Assembly (NCBI GenBank): GCA_001819095.1
Contig: MHLS01000065.1
Coordinates: 1 to 10,843, forward strand
Length of the DNA: 10,843 nucleotides
Direction of reading: 5' to 3'
Origin: Candidatus Lloydbacteria bacterium RIFCSPLOWO2_02_FULL_54_12
GTDB taxonomy: Bacteria > Patescibacteriota > Minisyncoccia > Phycocordibacterales > UBA6899
Both the position numbers and the translations under genes were made by a program. Positions 1-5,580 of this stretch are shown here, in pieces. The notes under the pieces are model-generated. The model had not been told where the DNA came from, ran no database searches, and saw only the letters and a list, made by a program, of their open reading frames with translations. Each line of letters starts with the position of its first letter. The stretch's first letter is position 1.

Positions 1-353
1 GAGAAAATCGCATCGCCTTGCTTATGATAATCGCTCGGCGCGGGCGAAGCATAATTCGCCGCATAGAGGCGAACGAGATGCATCGCGGAGAGCCGTTCGC
101 GTGTGATCCCCGGCGGACAGTGCGTGTGGTGAACGACGACCGTATCGACCGGTCTTCTTTCGCGATCCCAATCAGGGCCCGACTTCCCGAGTAGGACCGC
201 ACCCGCCGCAAGCCTCTGTTCAATGAACGCGTAGAATTCCTCCACGGCTTCGTGATTTTTCGCTAACTCTCCGTATTTCAAAAACAGGTCAAGATACCAA
301 TCCGCCCGCGTGAGGGTGTTCGCCAATTCCGCTTCGTCAAAATATTTTGCCAT
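1..353 (-). CDS. N-acetylmuramoyl-L-alanine amidase / PGRP-like protein, N-terminal fragment (runs off window)
   Basis: The open frame starts at the ATG at 353-351 and continues without a stop past base 1, so 117 codons of the N-terminus are visible. Residues 1-60 look like a helical lead-in. Residues 70-78 read DTVVVHHTH, which resembles the first beta strand and first zinc-ligand histidine (the 'IVIHHT' pattern) of amidase_2/PGRP enzymes that cut the amide bond between MurNAc and the stem peptide. The segment after it, PPGITRERLSAMHLVRLYA, fits the helix that usually follows. No signal peptide is visible. The gene follows the VanY-like gene by 68 bases on the same strand, so a cell-wall pair is plausible. 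The gap is almost filled by a palindromic element. There is no clear Shine-Dalgarno (GGAAACAT precedes the ATG). The rest of the catalytic domain is outside the window, so the family call is tentative. Confidence 0.55.
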   Translation of the reverse strand, partial: MAKYFDEAELANTLTRADWYLDLFLKYGELAKNHEAVEEFYAFIEQRLAAGAVLLGKSGPDWDRERRPVDTVVVHHTHCPPGITRERLSAMHLVRLYAANYASPAPSDYHKQGDAIF

Positions 354-368
354 ATGTTTCCGACAAAC

Positions 369-419
369 AGTACAAGGAGGAACCTTAAGAATCAATCCCC
401 CAAGGTTCCACCTTGTACT
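369..419. repeat. Nested palindromic element, copy 1 (intergenic)
   Basis: Two 18-base arms (369-386 and 402-419) are inverted repeats with one mismatch, around a 15-base loop. Each arm holds its own small palindrome; the right arm reads AAGGT-TCC-ACCTT. On the minus strand the right half of the loop and the junction (TTCTTAAGGT) match copy 2 at 2210-2262, and the arm ends (GTAC, ACCTT) match copies 2 and 3. It fills most of the gap between the VanY-like stop and the amidase-like start, so it will be transcribed as a hairpin. It has no T-run of terminator type. Confidence 0.8.
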
Positions 420-421
420 GC

Positions 422-1117
422 TCACCTTGTATTTCCGCGATAATGCCAATGCCATGGTTCGAAAACCACGCCCCAACGGTTACCGCGCGGATAAGAAAGA
501 AAAAAGCCGAACTTGCGCGCATGTTTCGCAAGCCATCGATATTCTTGGGTGCGCTCAAAGGCCGGGTCGTCGGCGCCTTTTTCTCCGAGGTCGCGCGTCG
601 TGAAGTCGATCGCCTGCCGCTTGGGTGCGCCGTGTTCGCTATAGCCTGGGAGCGCAACGTGCTTGGCCGTTCTCTTGAGATCGAATTTCCGCTCCGTGAG
701 CGTCTCGAGAAAAACGACAAGCTGATACGCCGGAGAGCGATAGCCGGAGAGGACGAAAACTCTTCGTCCGATGTCACGGGTCATCGCGAGGTTCATTTTT
801 TGATATGCACCGAACACTCCCCGCGGAAGAAAGTGGGTGCCGCCGGAAAAATATCTCCTTGTCTTCGGAATGTGCTCCTTTCGTATCATGACCAAATTCA
901 CCGACGAAGCGGCCGCGCCGTAACGCACTCCCTTAAAGCCGTAGATGCGGGGATCAAGTGCAAGAAATTTTTTGAGCAACACTTTTTCTTCCTCCACAGA
1001 GAGTCGGAAGAGGGTCGGAAACCCCATGACGCGCAACCGGGTATCGCGCTTGCGCCTTGTCGCAATTTTTTTAAGAAAACCGGCAATGGTTCTCCGCTCT
1101 TCCGTTGAAAGACGCAT
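422..1117 (-). CDS. D-alanyl-D-alanine carboxypeptidase family protein (VanY / peptidase M15B)
   Basis: 231 residues. The C-terminal half has the M15B signature: SGYRS at 124-128, SEH at 160-162 (first Zn histidine), AID ending at D171 (second ligand) and EPWHW at 220-224 (catalytic Glu220 and third ligand His223). Family members hydrolyse D-Ala-D-Ala or related bonds in peptidoglycan stem peptides. Usually seven residues separate the SxH histidine from the aspartate; here there are nine (SEHGAPKRQAID), a variant spacing that still keeps all ligands. I see no clear signal peptide, only a basic N-terminus. The ATG at 1117-1115 lies six bases after the dnaX stop, so co-transcription with dnaX is likely. 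Only a weak AAGG precedes it. The last codons (ACAAGGTGA) repeat the edge of the adjoining palindromic element, which may have supplied the C-terminus. Confidence 0.82.
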   Translation of the reverse strand: MRLSTEERRTIAGFLKKIATRRKRDTRLRVMGFPTLFRLSVEEEKVLLKKFLALDPRIYGFKGVRYGAAASSVNLVMIRKEHIPKTRRYFSGGTHFLPRGVFGAYQKMNLAMTRDIGRRVFVLSGYRSPAYQLVVFLETLTERKFDLKRTAKHVALPGYSEHGAPKRQAIDFTTRDLGEKGADDPAFERTQEYRWLAKHARKFGFFLSYPRGNRWGVVFEPWHWHYRGNTR

Positions 1118-1123
1118 ACGGGG

Positions 1124-2164
1124 TTAGGCCTTGGGTTCACCAGCCACCTTGATGAGCGCGAGCTCGATGGGAAGCGAGGGCACCGCGCTCCATCCTATCC
1201 GCCGCGATGCCTCGAGAAATTCGTAGAGCACATCCGAGTTGATCTTCTTTCCCTCTGCGCCCGCAAGTAAGCGAATGAGCGCAAGGTCGTCGGGGGTGAA
1301 TTCGTCGGTGAATTCCTTCGCAAAATCGGGCGCATACCGGAGCAAGAGGACGGCGCGAAGCTTCTGGAGGATGAGTTTGAGGTAGGCCTTCATGTCGACG
1401 TGCTCCTCACCTGCCTCGCGCACGGCGGAGAGTCCGTCGGCGAGGTCTCCGGAGTCGATCGACCGCAAGACACGGTTCACCAGATCGTGGGCCGGCGCTC
1501 CGACAACACGCGACACCGTGTCGATATCGATCGCCCCCTCTTTTGCCCGCGCAAGTACCTTCTCGAGAACCGAGAGCGTGTCGCGATAGGAACCGTCGCC
1601 GAACATGGCGATGATCTCGCCCGATGGACCGTCGAGTTTCACTTTCTCTTTTTTGGCCACTTCGATCGCAAATTTTTTCAACTCGTCGAAGTTGGGCTGA
1701 CGGAAAACAAAACTCTGACAGCGCGAGATGATCGTATCGGGCACTTTCTCGCGGTCCGTCGTCGCCATGATAAAGACAACGTGCGCGGGCGGCTCTTCCA
1801 GCGTCTTTAAGAGCGCGTTCCACGCCTCTTTGGTGAGCATGTGCGCCTCGTCGATGATGTACACCTTGTAGGGCGATTCGAAGGGCATCGTCCGCACCGC
1901 CTCGCGCAGTGCGCGTACGTCGTCGATGCCGCGATTCGATGCGGCGTCCATTTCGATAAGATCCGTCGGCTTGCATCCGATCGCCGCGGAGAAAATGCGC
2001 GCTACGGTCGTCTTCCCCGTCCCGCGCCCCCCCGAGAAAAGGTAGGCGTGCCCGAAATTTTTGCTTTCGATCGAGCGCTCGAGAACGGAGACGGCTTCCT
2101 CCTGCCCGAGCACATCGGCGAATTTCTTTGGGCGGTATTTGCGATAGAGGGCGAGTTCGCTCAT
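1124..2164 (-). CDS. dnaX: DNA polymerase III gamma/tau clamp-loader subunit, short form without zinc module
   Basis: 346 residues. An AAA+ ATPase that, with HolA/HolB-type partners, loads the sliding clamp. Visible in order: the family N-terminus ALYRKYRPKKFADVLGQ (5-21), Walker A GGRGTGKT (45-52), DAASN (73-77), Walker B and DEAH (103-108), sensor 1 ATTD (134-137), arginine finger in SRC (147-149) and sensor 2 GSYRDTLS (191-198). A C-terminal collar domain follows. Unusually, the four-cysteine zinc module that normally sits between the Walker A helix and DAASN is absent: only C64 remains and the chain passes straight to PTDLIEMDAASN. The protein has no tau-type domains IV-V and no slippery A-run, so a gamma-only product is likely. 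The ATG at 2164-2162 is chosen because the -10 box TATACT ends exactly six bases upstream, implying a leaderless mRNA. The downstream VanY-like gene is probably co-transcribed. Confidence 0.95.
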   Translation of the reverse strand: MSELALYRKYRPKKFADVLGQEEAVSVLERSIESKNFGHAYLFSGGRGTGKTTVARIFSAAIGCKPTDLIEMDAASNRGIDDVRALREAVRTMPFESPYKVYIIDEAHMLTKEAWNALLKTLEEPPAHVVFIMATTDREKVPDTIISRCQSFVFRQPNFDELKKFAIEVAKKEKVKLDGPSGEIIAMFGDGSYRDTLSVLEKVLARAKEGAIDIDTVSRVVGAPAHDLVNRVLRSIDSGDLADGLSAVREAGEEHVDMKAYLKLILQKLRAVLLLRYAPDFAKEFTDEFTPDDLALIRLLAGAEGKKINSDVLYEFLEASRRIGWSAVPSLPIELALIKVAGEPKA

Positions 2165-2170
2165 GGCCGT

Positions 2171-2176
2171 AGTATA
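2171..2176 (-). promoter_or_regulatory. -10 box of a leaderless dnaX promoter
   Basis: On the minus strand TATACT is followed by ACGGCC and then the dnaX ATG, so transcription should start at or next to the A of the ATG. No convincing -35 is seen (TTCGGA at 18 bases is the best). Confidence 0.55.
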
Positions 2177-2209
2177 ACAAAATTAGCGGATACTTCCGAA
2201 AGGAATGCT

Positions 2210-2262
2210 CAAATACGAGGTCCGACCTTAAGAACCAGTCCCAAGGTCGGACCTCGTATTTG
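2210..2262. repeat. Nested palindromic element, copy 2 (upstream of dnaX)
   Basis: Arms 2210-2229 and 2243-2262 are perfect 20-base inverted repeats around a 13-base loop. Each arm contains AGGT-CCG-ACCT or its complement, a second, smaller palindrome. The element is homologous to copy 1 (369-419) and copy 3 (3598-3651) and has the same orientation, as judged by its loop. It lies between the stop of the Cys-rich gene (2304) and the dnaX promoter. A further hairpin, TTGCGAG/CTCGCAA (2260-2280), abuts it. Together they could end upstream transcription, although no run of T follows. Confidence 0.85.
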
Positions 2263-2303
2263 CGAGAACCCTCCTCGCAACAAACGGTGTTTGTGCCCAA
2301 CCG

Positions 2304-2564
2304 TTATCCGCACAAATGCGCCAAACCATGCGCCTCGCACAATTCACCTACGGCGGGGTTGTCATCGGGCTTTGCTTTTTTGAGTACGGCGCTGTGGCCC
2401 CCTTGCGCAGACGACGGGGACAGGCAACATTCTTCCGCCGATTTCCCGCACGGGCATTTGCCGTTTGCGTCGAGCGCGACACCTCCTTTCGGTGTAGCGC
2501 AAAGTTCCCCTTCTTTATTCGCAGGCTCGTTCCCGCATCGACAGTGTCCTCCGCAACCTCCCAT
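2304..2564 (-). CDS. Small cysteine-rich protein, possible metal-binding
   Basis: 86 residues with ten cysteines (4, 8, 10, 22, 37, 39, 46, 47, 76, 85) and several histidines. The N-terminus GGCGGHCRCGNEP and the CPCGKSAEECC stretch (37-47) look like two small metal-binding knuckles. The C-terminal 40 residues are a separate, less Cys-rich tail ending CEAHGLAHLCG. I do not recognise a named family. Metal sequestration or a structural Zn or Fe-S role is inference from composition. The ATG at 2564 lies one base after the stop of the upstream gene, so the two are translationally coupled. There is no Shine-Dalgarno beyond the GA-rich end of that gene. Confidence 0.65.
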   Translation of the reverse strand: MGGCGGHCRCGNEPANKEGELCATPKGGVALDANGKCPCGKSAEECCLSPSSAQGGHSAVLKKAKPDDNPAVGELCEAHGLAHLCG

Positions 2565-2565
2565 A

Positions 2566-3003
2566 TTAGGATTTCTTCTTCTTTCCGAGTTTACGGGGAA
2601 TAACGCGCTTCACCGTGCGGACCGCCTTTTTCACCTCGCGGTGAACGATCCTCTTGTCCGCTTTCGCAACGCGCTTCGCCTCGCGCGCGATGGCCTGCCA
2701 ATTCCCTTTGAGTTCCGCGGCAGCCCTCGCCAGATCCTTTTTGTCGATCGTGCGTACATTCGCGTACGCCTTCATGGCCTCGTCAACGGCTACGCGATAA
2801 GCGCGCTCATCGAACTTCTTCAACTTCTTTGTCTTCGCCACCACATCGGCCTTGAAGTCTTCCGCCCATGCCGCAGCGCGCTTCCTGTTGCCCGCCGCAT
2901 GTTTACTGCCGTAGAAATAATATCCGGCTCCTGCTGCAGCGGCCGCCGCTGCGAGACTCAAACCGACGCCCACCGCGATCTTCTTTTTGTTCGACTTTGC
3001 CAT
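2566..3003 (-). CDS. Conserved-type hypothetical protein: membrane anchor plus basic helical domain
   Basis: 145 residues. A short basic start (MAKSNKKK) leads into one Ala/Gly-rich transmembrane segment at about 9-31, followed by a YFYGSK junction. From about 36 on there is a highly charged Lys/Arg-rich alpha-helical domain of 110 residues ending KRKLGKKKK-like. This layout recalls small proteins I have seen in Parcubacteria genomes, but I know of no function. The high positive charge could suit nucleic-acid or envelope-polymer binding; that is inference only. No Shine-Dalgarno is visible: TTTTTT directly precedes the ATG. It sits 51 bases after the 3055-3330 gene and is coupled to the Cys-rich gene downstream. 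Confidence 0.72.
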   Translation of the reverse strand: MAKSNKKKIAVGVGLSLAAAAAAAGAGYYFYGSKHAAGNRKRAAAWAEDFKADVVAKTKKLKKFDERAYRVAVDEAMKAYANVRTIDKKDLARAAAELKGNWQAIAREAKRVAKADKRIVHREVKKAVRTVKRVIPRKLGKKKKS

Positions 3004-3054
3004 AAAAAATTGGTAACTAATAATTGATCTCTCGTAAAGTTCCGCCTTGTATCT

Positions 3055-3330
3055 TCAGGTCTTTTTGCGCGACTTCCTGCGCGAGACGAAGTTCGTAAAG
3101 AATTCGCTGAAATGGCGGAACTTCACTCCTTCTTGGCGGATCTTACTGCGCAAAATCGCGATGTCGCCGCGCATTTCGTCGCTCTCTTCGGAAACATTTT
3201 CCGTGATATGGTCGATGTTCTTTAATATCTTGATGATATAGAGCATGGCGACCGCACAGAGTACCATGCCGAGAAAAACGGCGGCCGTGGCGACCACGAA
3301 GAAGATGTCCATCTTGAAGAATTCGTCCAT
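3055..3330 (-). CDS. Small single-TM protein with cytoplasmic coiled-coil tail, unknown function
   Basis: 91 residues. One transmembrane segment at about 8-34 (DIFFVVATAAVFLGMVLCAV) is followed by a polar helix with heptad-like hydrophobics (LKNIDHITENVSEESDEM) and a basic C-terminus, RRKSRKK. This is the form of DUF948-like or t-SNARE-like membrane stalk proteins, but I cannot assign a family. A promoter with TTGTTT, 17 bases, TATAAT lies just upstream and leaves only about five untranslated bases. Residue 7 (ATG at 3312) is an alternative start. It is probably the first gene of the unit that continues through 2304. Confidence 0.68.
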   Translation of the reverse strand: MDEFFKMDIFFVVATAAVFLGMVLCAVAMLYIIKILKNIDHITENVSEESDEMRGDIAILRSKIRQEGVKFRHFSEFFTNFVSRRKSRKKT

Positions 3331-3341
3331 GGGTACAGGGA

Positions 3342-3370
3342 ATTATACCGCTCCTACAGAACGTAAACAA
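3342..3370 (-). promoter_or_regulatory. Promoter of the 3330-3055 gene
   Basis: On the minus strand, -35 TTGTTT (3370-3365), a 17-base spacer and a perfect -10 TATAAT (3347-3342). The ATG at 3330 begins 11 bases after the -10, so the leader is about five bases and no Shine-Dalgarno fits. Confidence 0.6.
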
Positions 3371-3382
3371 GTGGAGCAAAGC

Positions 3383-4381
3383 TCAGCGTGAAAGGAACTC
3401 CTCCACGATGCCCTCGACCTCCTCGGGAGTTTCAGTCTCCATCAGTTTCATGCGGAGTTCTTTCGCACCACCCCAGCCGTTCACGTACGCTTTAAAATGC
3501 TTCTTCATGACGGCAAAGTTCTTGACGTCGCCCAGGAGTTCGTGGAAGAGCTTGGTGTGTTCGACCATCACGCGGAGCTTTTCTTCGGTGGTCGGCTGAC
3601 GTACGAGGTCGGACCTTAGTTCCGAAATCTCAAGGTCCGACCTCGTACGTCCGGACAGACCGGCAAACAACCAAGGATTGCCGAATATCGCGCGGCCGAG
3701 CATGACACCGTCGGCGCCGCTCTCCGCGGCCTTCGTCTTGGCGTCGACAAGATCCTTCACATCGCCGTTTCCGATGATAAGCGTCCCCGACCCTTTTGCC
3801 ATTGCAACGACTTCTTTGACGTGTCCCCAGCGCGCCGGAACGTTGGACATTTCTTTGCGCGTGCGCGCGTGAATAGTGATCGCCGGGGGTTTTGTTTCGA
3901 GTAATTTGGGGATCCATGTTTCAAGCTCGACCTTATTGAACCCGACGCGCGTTTTGATTGAAACAGGAAGCCCGCCGCCGCCTTCTTGTGTCGCACGAAT
4001 GACCTCGACCGCAAGCTCGGGACTCTTGATCATTGCCGCACCGCCGCCTTGCCGCTCAACATTCTTATCGGGACAACCCATGTTGATATCGATGCCGTCA
4101 AAACCGAGTTCCTTGATAAGCTCGGCAACTTTGAAGAAATTATCAGGTTTCGAGCCGAAGATCTGCGCCACGATCGGACGCTCGCTTTCGGTGTACATGA
4201 AATCGCGCAGGAGAACCTCGCGTCCGGGCGAGCAAAGACCGTCAACGGAAACGAACTCCGTCCACAGCACGTCGGGTTTGCCGTACTTTGCGATGATACG
4301 GCGAAAAGCCGCGTCGGTGACGTCGGCAAGCGGGGCAAGACAGAAGAATGGCTTGGGGAGTTTCGCCCAAAAATTCGACAT
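3383..4381 (-). CDS. dus: tRNA-dihydrouridine synthase
   Basis: 332 residues. An FMN- and NADPH-dependent enzyme that reduces uridines in tRNA to dihydrouridine. The TIM-barrel half shows LAPLADVTD (15-23), NMGCPDKNV with catalytic Cys103 (100-108), SIKTRVG (141-147), HARTR (171-175), IGNGDV (203-208, FMN phosphate site) and MLGRAIFGNPW (227-237). The C-terminal helical domain carries KKHFKAYVNGWGGA (293-306). The ATG at 4381 is preferred over one at 4420 because the usual family start follows it and a TATACG box lies eight bases upstream. Residues about 244-261 (GRTRSDLEISELRSDLV) are encoded by a perfect 20-base inverted repeat, copy 3 of the window's palindromic element, in frame in the variable linker between the barrel and the helical domain. 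It is read as protein rather than breaking the gene. Confidence 0.95.
   Translation of the reverse strand: MSNFWAKLPKPFFCLAPLADVTDAAFRRIIAKYGKPDVLWTEFVSVDGLCSPGREVLLRDFMYTESERPIVAQIFGSKPDNFFKVAELIKELGFDGIDINMGCPDKNVERQGGGAAMIKSPELAVEVIRATQEGGGGLPVSIKTRVGFNKVELETWIPKLLETKPPAITIHARTRKEMSNVPARWGHVKEVVAMAKGSGTLIIGNGDVKDLVDAKTKAAESGADGVMLGRAIFGNPWLFAGLSGRTRSDLEISELRSDLVRQPTTEEKLRVMVEHTKLFHELLGDVKNFAVMKKHFKAYVNGWGGAKELRMKLMETETPEEVEGIVEEFLSR
3598..3651. repeat. Nested palindromic element, copy 3, in frame inside dus
   Basis: Perfect 20-base arms (3598-3617 and 3632-3651) flank a 14-base loop. The total of 54 bases is 18 codons. The arms share GTACGAGGTC and GACCTT with copy 2. It encodes a charged helical stretch in dus, at a point where the length varies between family members. 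Confidence 0.85.
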
Positions 4382-4389
4382 GCCCCTAC

Positions 4390-4395
4390 CGTATA
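4390..4395 (-). promoter_or_regulatory. Extended -10 box of a near-leaderless dus promoter
   Basis: On the minus strand TGC-TATACG lies eight bases before the dus ATG at 4381. The TG one base upstream makes it an extended -10. GGTAGGGG lies in between and cannot serve as a normally spaced ribosome site if transcription starts at 4382-4384. Confidence 0.4.
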
Positions 4396-4430
4396 GCATT
4401 TGCCGATGAGTGGCAATCAAAAAAACGGGA

Positions 4431-4466
4431 ATGAAAAGTCCGCCGTATTCGCGGCGGACTTTTCAT
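4431..4466 (-). terminator. Rho-independent terminator of rnpB
   Basis: Perfect 15-base inverted arms (4431-4445 and 4452-4466) with the GC-rich core AGTCCGCCG and a six-base loop. On the minus strand the 3' arm ends CTTTTCAT. It starts four bases after the 3' end of RNase P RNA. Confidence 0.75.
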
Positions 4467-4469
4467 GAA

Positions 4470-4867
4470 CCCTGTATCGATAAGCCGAATTCTGTTCCCC
4501 GTCCTCTTCGGACGGAGCAGCAGTAATTTATCTGGGCCGTCCGTTGCCGAACGGCTCGAGCGGCACCCCCAACGCTCCGCGTTGGACATTTAAATATTTA
4601 AATATTGCAATGTCCAATGCGGAGCATTGGGTACGGCCTTGCACTCGGGTAAGGATTTAGCCGTTTCACCCCCGCTTGCGCGGGACTACGATCCTCTTGC
4701 GAAGATCGCCCACATCGCTTTCGTTCTGTGGCGTCTCTGCTCGCACCTCTATGGTTACCCACGACGGGCGTTACCCGCTACCTTTTTAACCCTTGAAACA
4801 GGGTAAGTGTTCGGACTTTCCTCTCCTCACTTTTTTATAAGCGAGGAGCTACTGCCTAATACGGGGC
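4470..4867 (-). ncRNA. rnpB: RNase P RNA (type A-like)
   Basis: Catalytic RNA that matures the 5' ends of tRNAs together with the protein RnpA. On the minus strand the universal 5' block GAGGAAAGTCCGAACA (about 4826-4811) and the 3' block ACAGAATTCGGCTTAT (about 4494-4479) are unmistakable. Between them are the CCACAGAA region and GGGTGAAACGGC. Helix P1 can be drawn between CCCCGTAT (4866-4859) and ATACAGGG (4477-4470) with one mismatch, which sets the ends. The predicted start at 4867 lies seven bases after a TACACT -10 box. A large AT-capped nested hairpin at 4568-4631 extends what I take to be the P12 position; it is longer than needed and has the same architecture as the palindromic elements elsewhere in the window. 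A terminator hairpin follows at 4431-4466. Confidence 0.95.
4568..4631. repeat. Nested palindrome inserted in RNase P RNA
   Basis: Arms 4568-4590 and 4609-4631 (23 bases) are inverted repeats with two differences, around an 18-base AT-only-like loop. Each arm is also a hairpin: CCAACGC-TCC-GCGTTGG on the left and CCAATGC-GGA-GCATTGG on the right. The two differences between the arms compensate each other inside each small hairpin (C/G in one, T/A in the other). Confidence 0.8.
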
Positions 4868-4873
4868 AACTAC

Positions 4874-4901
4874 AGTGTAGCAGAATTACAGGATTTGACA
4901 A
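4874..4901 (-). promoter_or_regulatory. rnpB promoter
   Basis: On the minus strand, -35 TTGTCA (4901-4896), a 16-base spacer and extended -10 TGC-TACACT (4879-4874). This predicts a start at 4867, the base before the P1 helix. The -35 overlaps the plus-strand TTGACA at 4895-4900. Confidence 0.65.
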
Positions 4902-4924
4902 GTCAGTATATTTCTGTTTATCTA
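4895..4924 (+). promoter_or_regulatory. Promoter of the 4968 gene, divergent from rnpB
   Basis: Consensus -35 TTGACA (4895-4900), an 18-base spacer and -10 TATCTA (4919-4924). This gives a leader of about 37 bases that carries the AAAGGAGGT ribosome site of the 4968 gene. Confidence 0.55.
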
Positions 4925-4967
4925 TAGTTAGAGCAATTCCCCAAAATGACCGCCAAAAGGAGGTGCC

Positions 4968-5501
4968 ATGGATACCATTCCCGTCGGCCCGAGTTTCAAC
5001 CCGACGACACAAGGCAAGGTGCATCCGCTCCAGAAAGACGACGAGAACTTTCTGGGGTACTTCAACAAAAGATTCTTCGAGCAGGGCATCACCCACGCCT
5101 CGAAAAGGATCGTTCTCGACGATCCGGAAAATCCTTACCGCAATCTGCACGAGAGCATCCGCTGCTACCCCGTCTTTGTGAATCACATCGAAGCCTTGGA
5201 ACGGCATTACGCACTGCGCGTCGGCGTTGTCGCCAAGGAGGCGGTCTGCCGTCTGCGAGAAGCACTCGCGCAAGAACGCGTCGGGAAGCAACTGCGGATG
5301 GGACGCTTCAACCGGATCGGCCTCGGCACGAGCTTCCTTCTCCTTGCAAGCACGCTGTGCCTCGAAGGCGCAATGGACGCTCCGCTTTTTCTCGTCGTCG
5401 TCCTCCTTGCACTCGCTGGTCTGGCAATTTTTTCCGTCCGCACGATCCGAGATCTCCTCGGGCTCGGCAGGTCGCCGACCAACAGCTCTCGAACAAAGTA
5501 G
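4968..5501 (+). CDS. Two-TM protein of unknown function
   Basis: 177 residues. I do not recognise it. Residues 1-115 are soluble, with a Pro-rich start (PVGPSFNPTTQGKVHP) and probable helices at 68-110. Two transmembrane helices follow at about 117-133 and 138-157 with a short loop between, then a short basic tail. There is no signal peptide, so a cytosolic N-terminal domain on a C-terminal hairpin anchor is likely. The ATG is fixed by a near-perfect Shine-Dalgarno (AAAGGAGGTGCC-ATG, four bases from GGAGG). It has its own promoter and a strong terminator 19 bases after the stop, so it is monocistronic. Its promoter shares its -35 region with rnpB. Confidence 0.75.
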   Translation: MDTIPVGPSFNPTTQGKVHPLQKDDENFLGYFNKRFFEQGITHASKRIVLDDPENPYRNLHESIRCYPVFVNHIEALERHYALRVGVVAKEAVCRLREALAQERVGKQLRMGRFNRIGLGTSFLLLASTLCLEGAMDAPLFLVVVLLALAGLAIFSVRTIRDLLGLGRSPTNSSRTK

Positions 5502-5519
5502 CTCACGCACCACCCACAT

Positions 5520-5544
5520 CCGGCCGCCTTGGCCGGGTTTTTTT
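5520..5544 (+). terminator. Rho-independent terminator after the 4968 gene
   Basis: CCGGCC-GCCTT-GGCCGG followed by seven T. The T-run overlaps the region just before the putative -35 of the next gene. Confidence 0.9.
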
Positions 5545-5545
5545 G

Positions 5546-5574
5546 TTGTGCATTCTGCGGTAAGCGACTACAAT
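5546..5574 (+). promoter_or_regulatory. Leaderless promoter of the DUF1003-like gene
   Basis: -10 TACAAT (5569-5574) ends exactly six bases before the ATG at 5581. A weak -35, TTGTGC (5546-5551), lies 17 bases upstream. There is no Shine-Dalgarno. Confidence 0.55.
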
Positions 5575-5580
5575 ACGAAA

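Noticed and set aside
413..1108. Plus-strand open frame of 231 codons
   Set aside because: Exact antisense of the M15B peptidase gene, whose metal motifs are clear; no ribosome site and no recognisable domain.
1124..2164. Programmed frameshift in dnaX (tau/gamma)
   Set aside because: No A-run slippery site of the A AAA AAG type was found, and the frame already ends after the collar domain.
2260..3027. Plus-strand open frame of 255 codons
   Set aside because: Covers two coupled minus-strand genes; low-complexity composition and no start signals.
4386..4589. Minus-strand open frame of 67 codons
   Set aside because: Lies inside RNase P RNA and its terminator.
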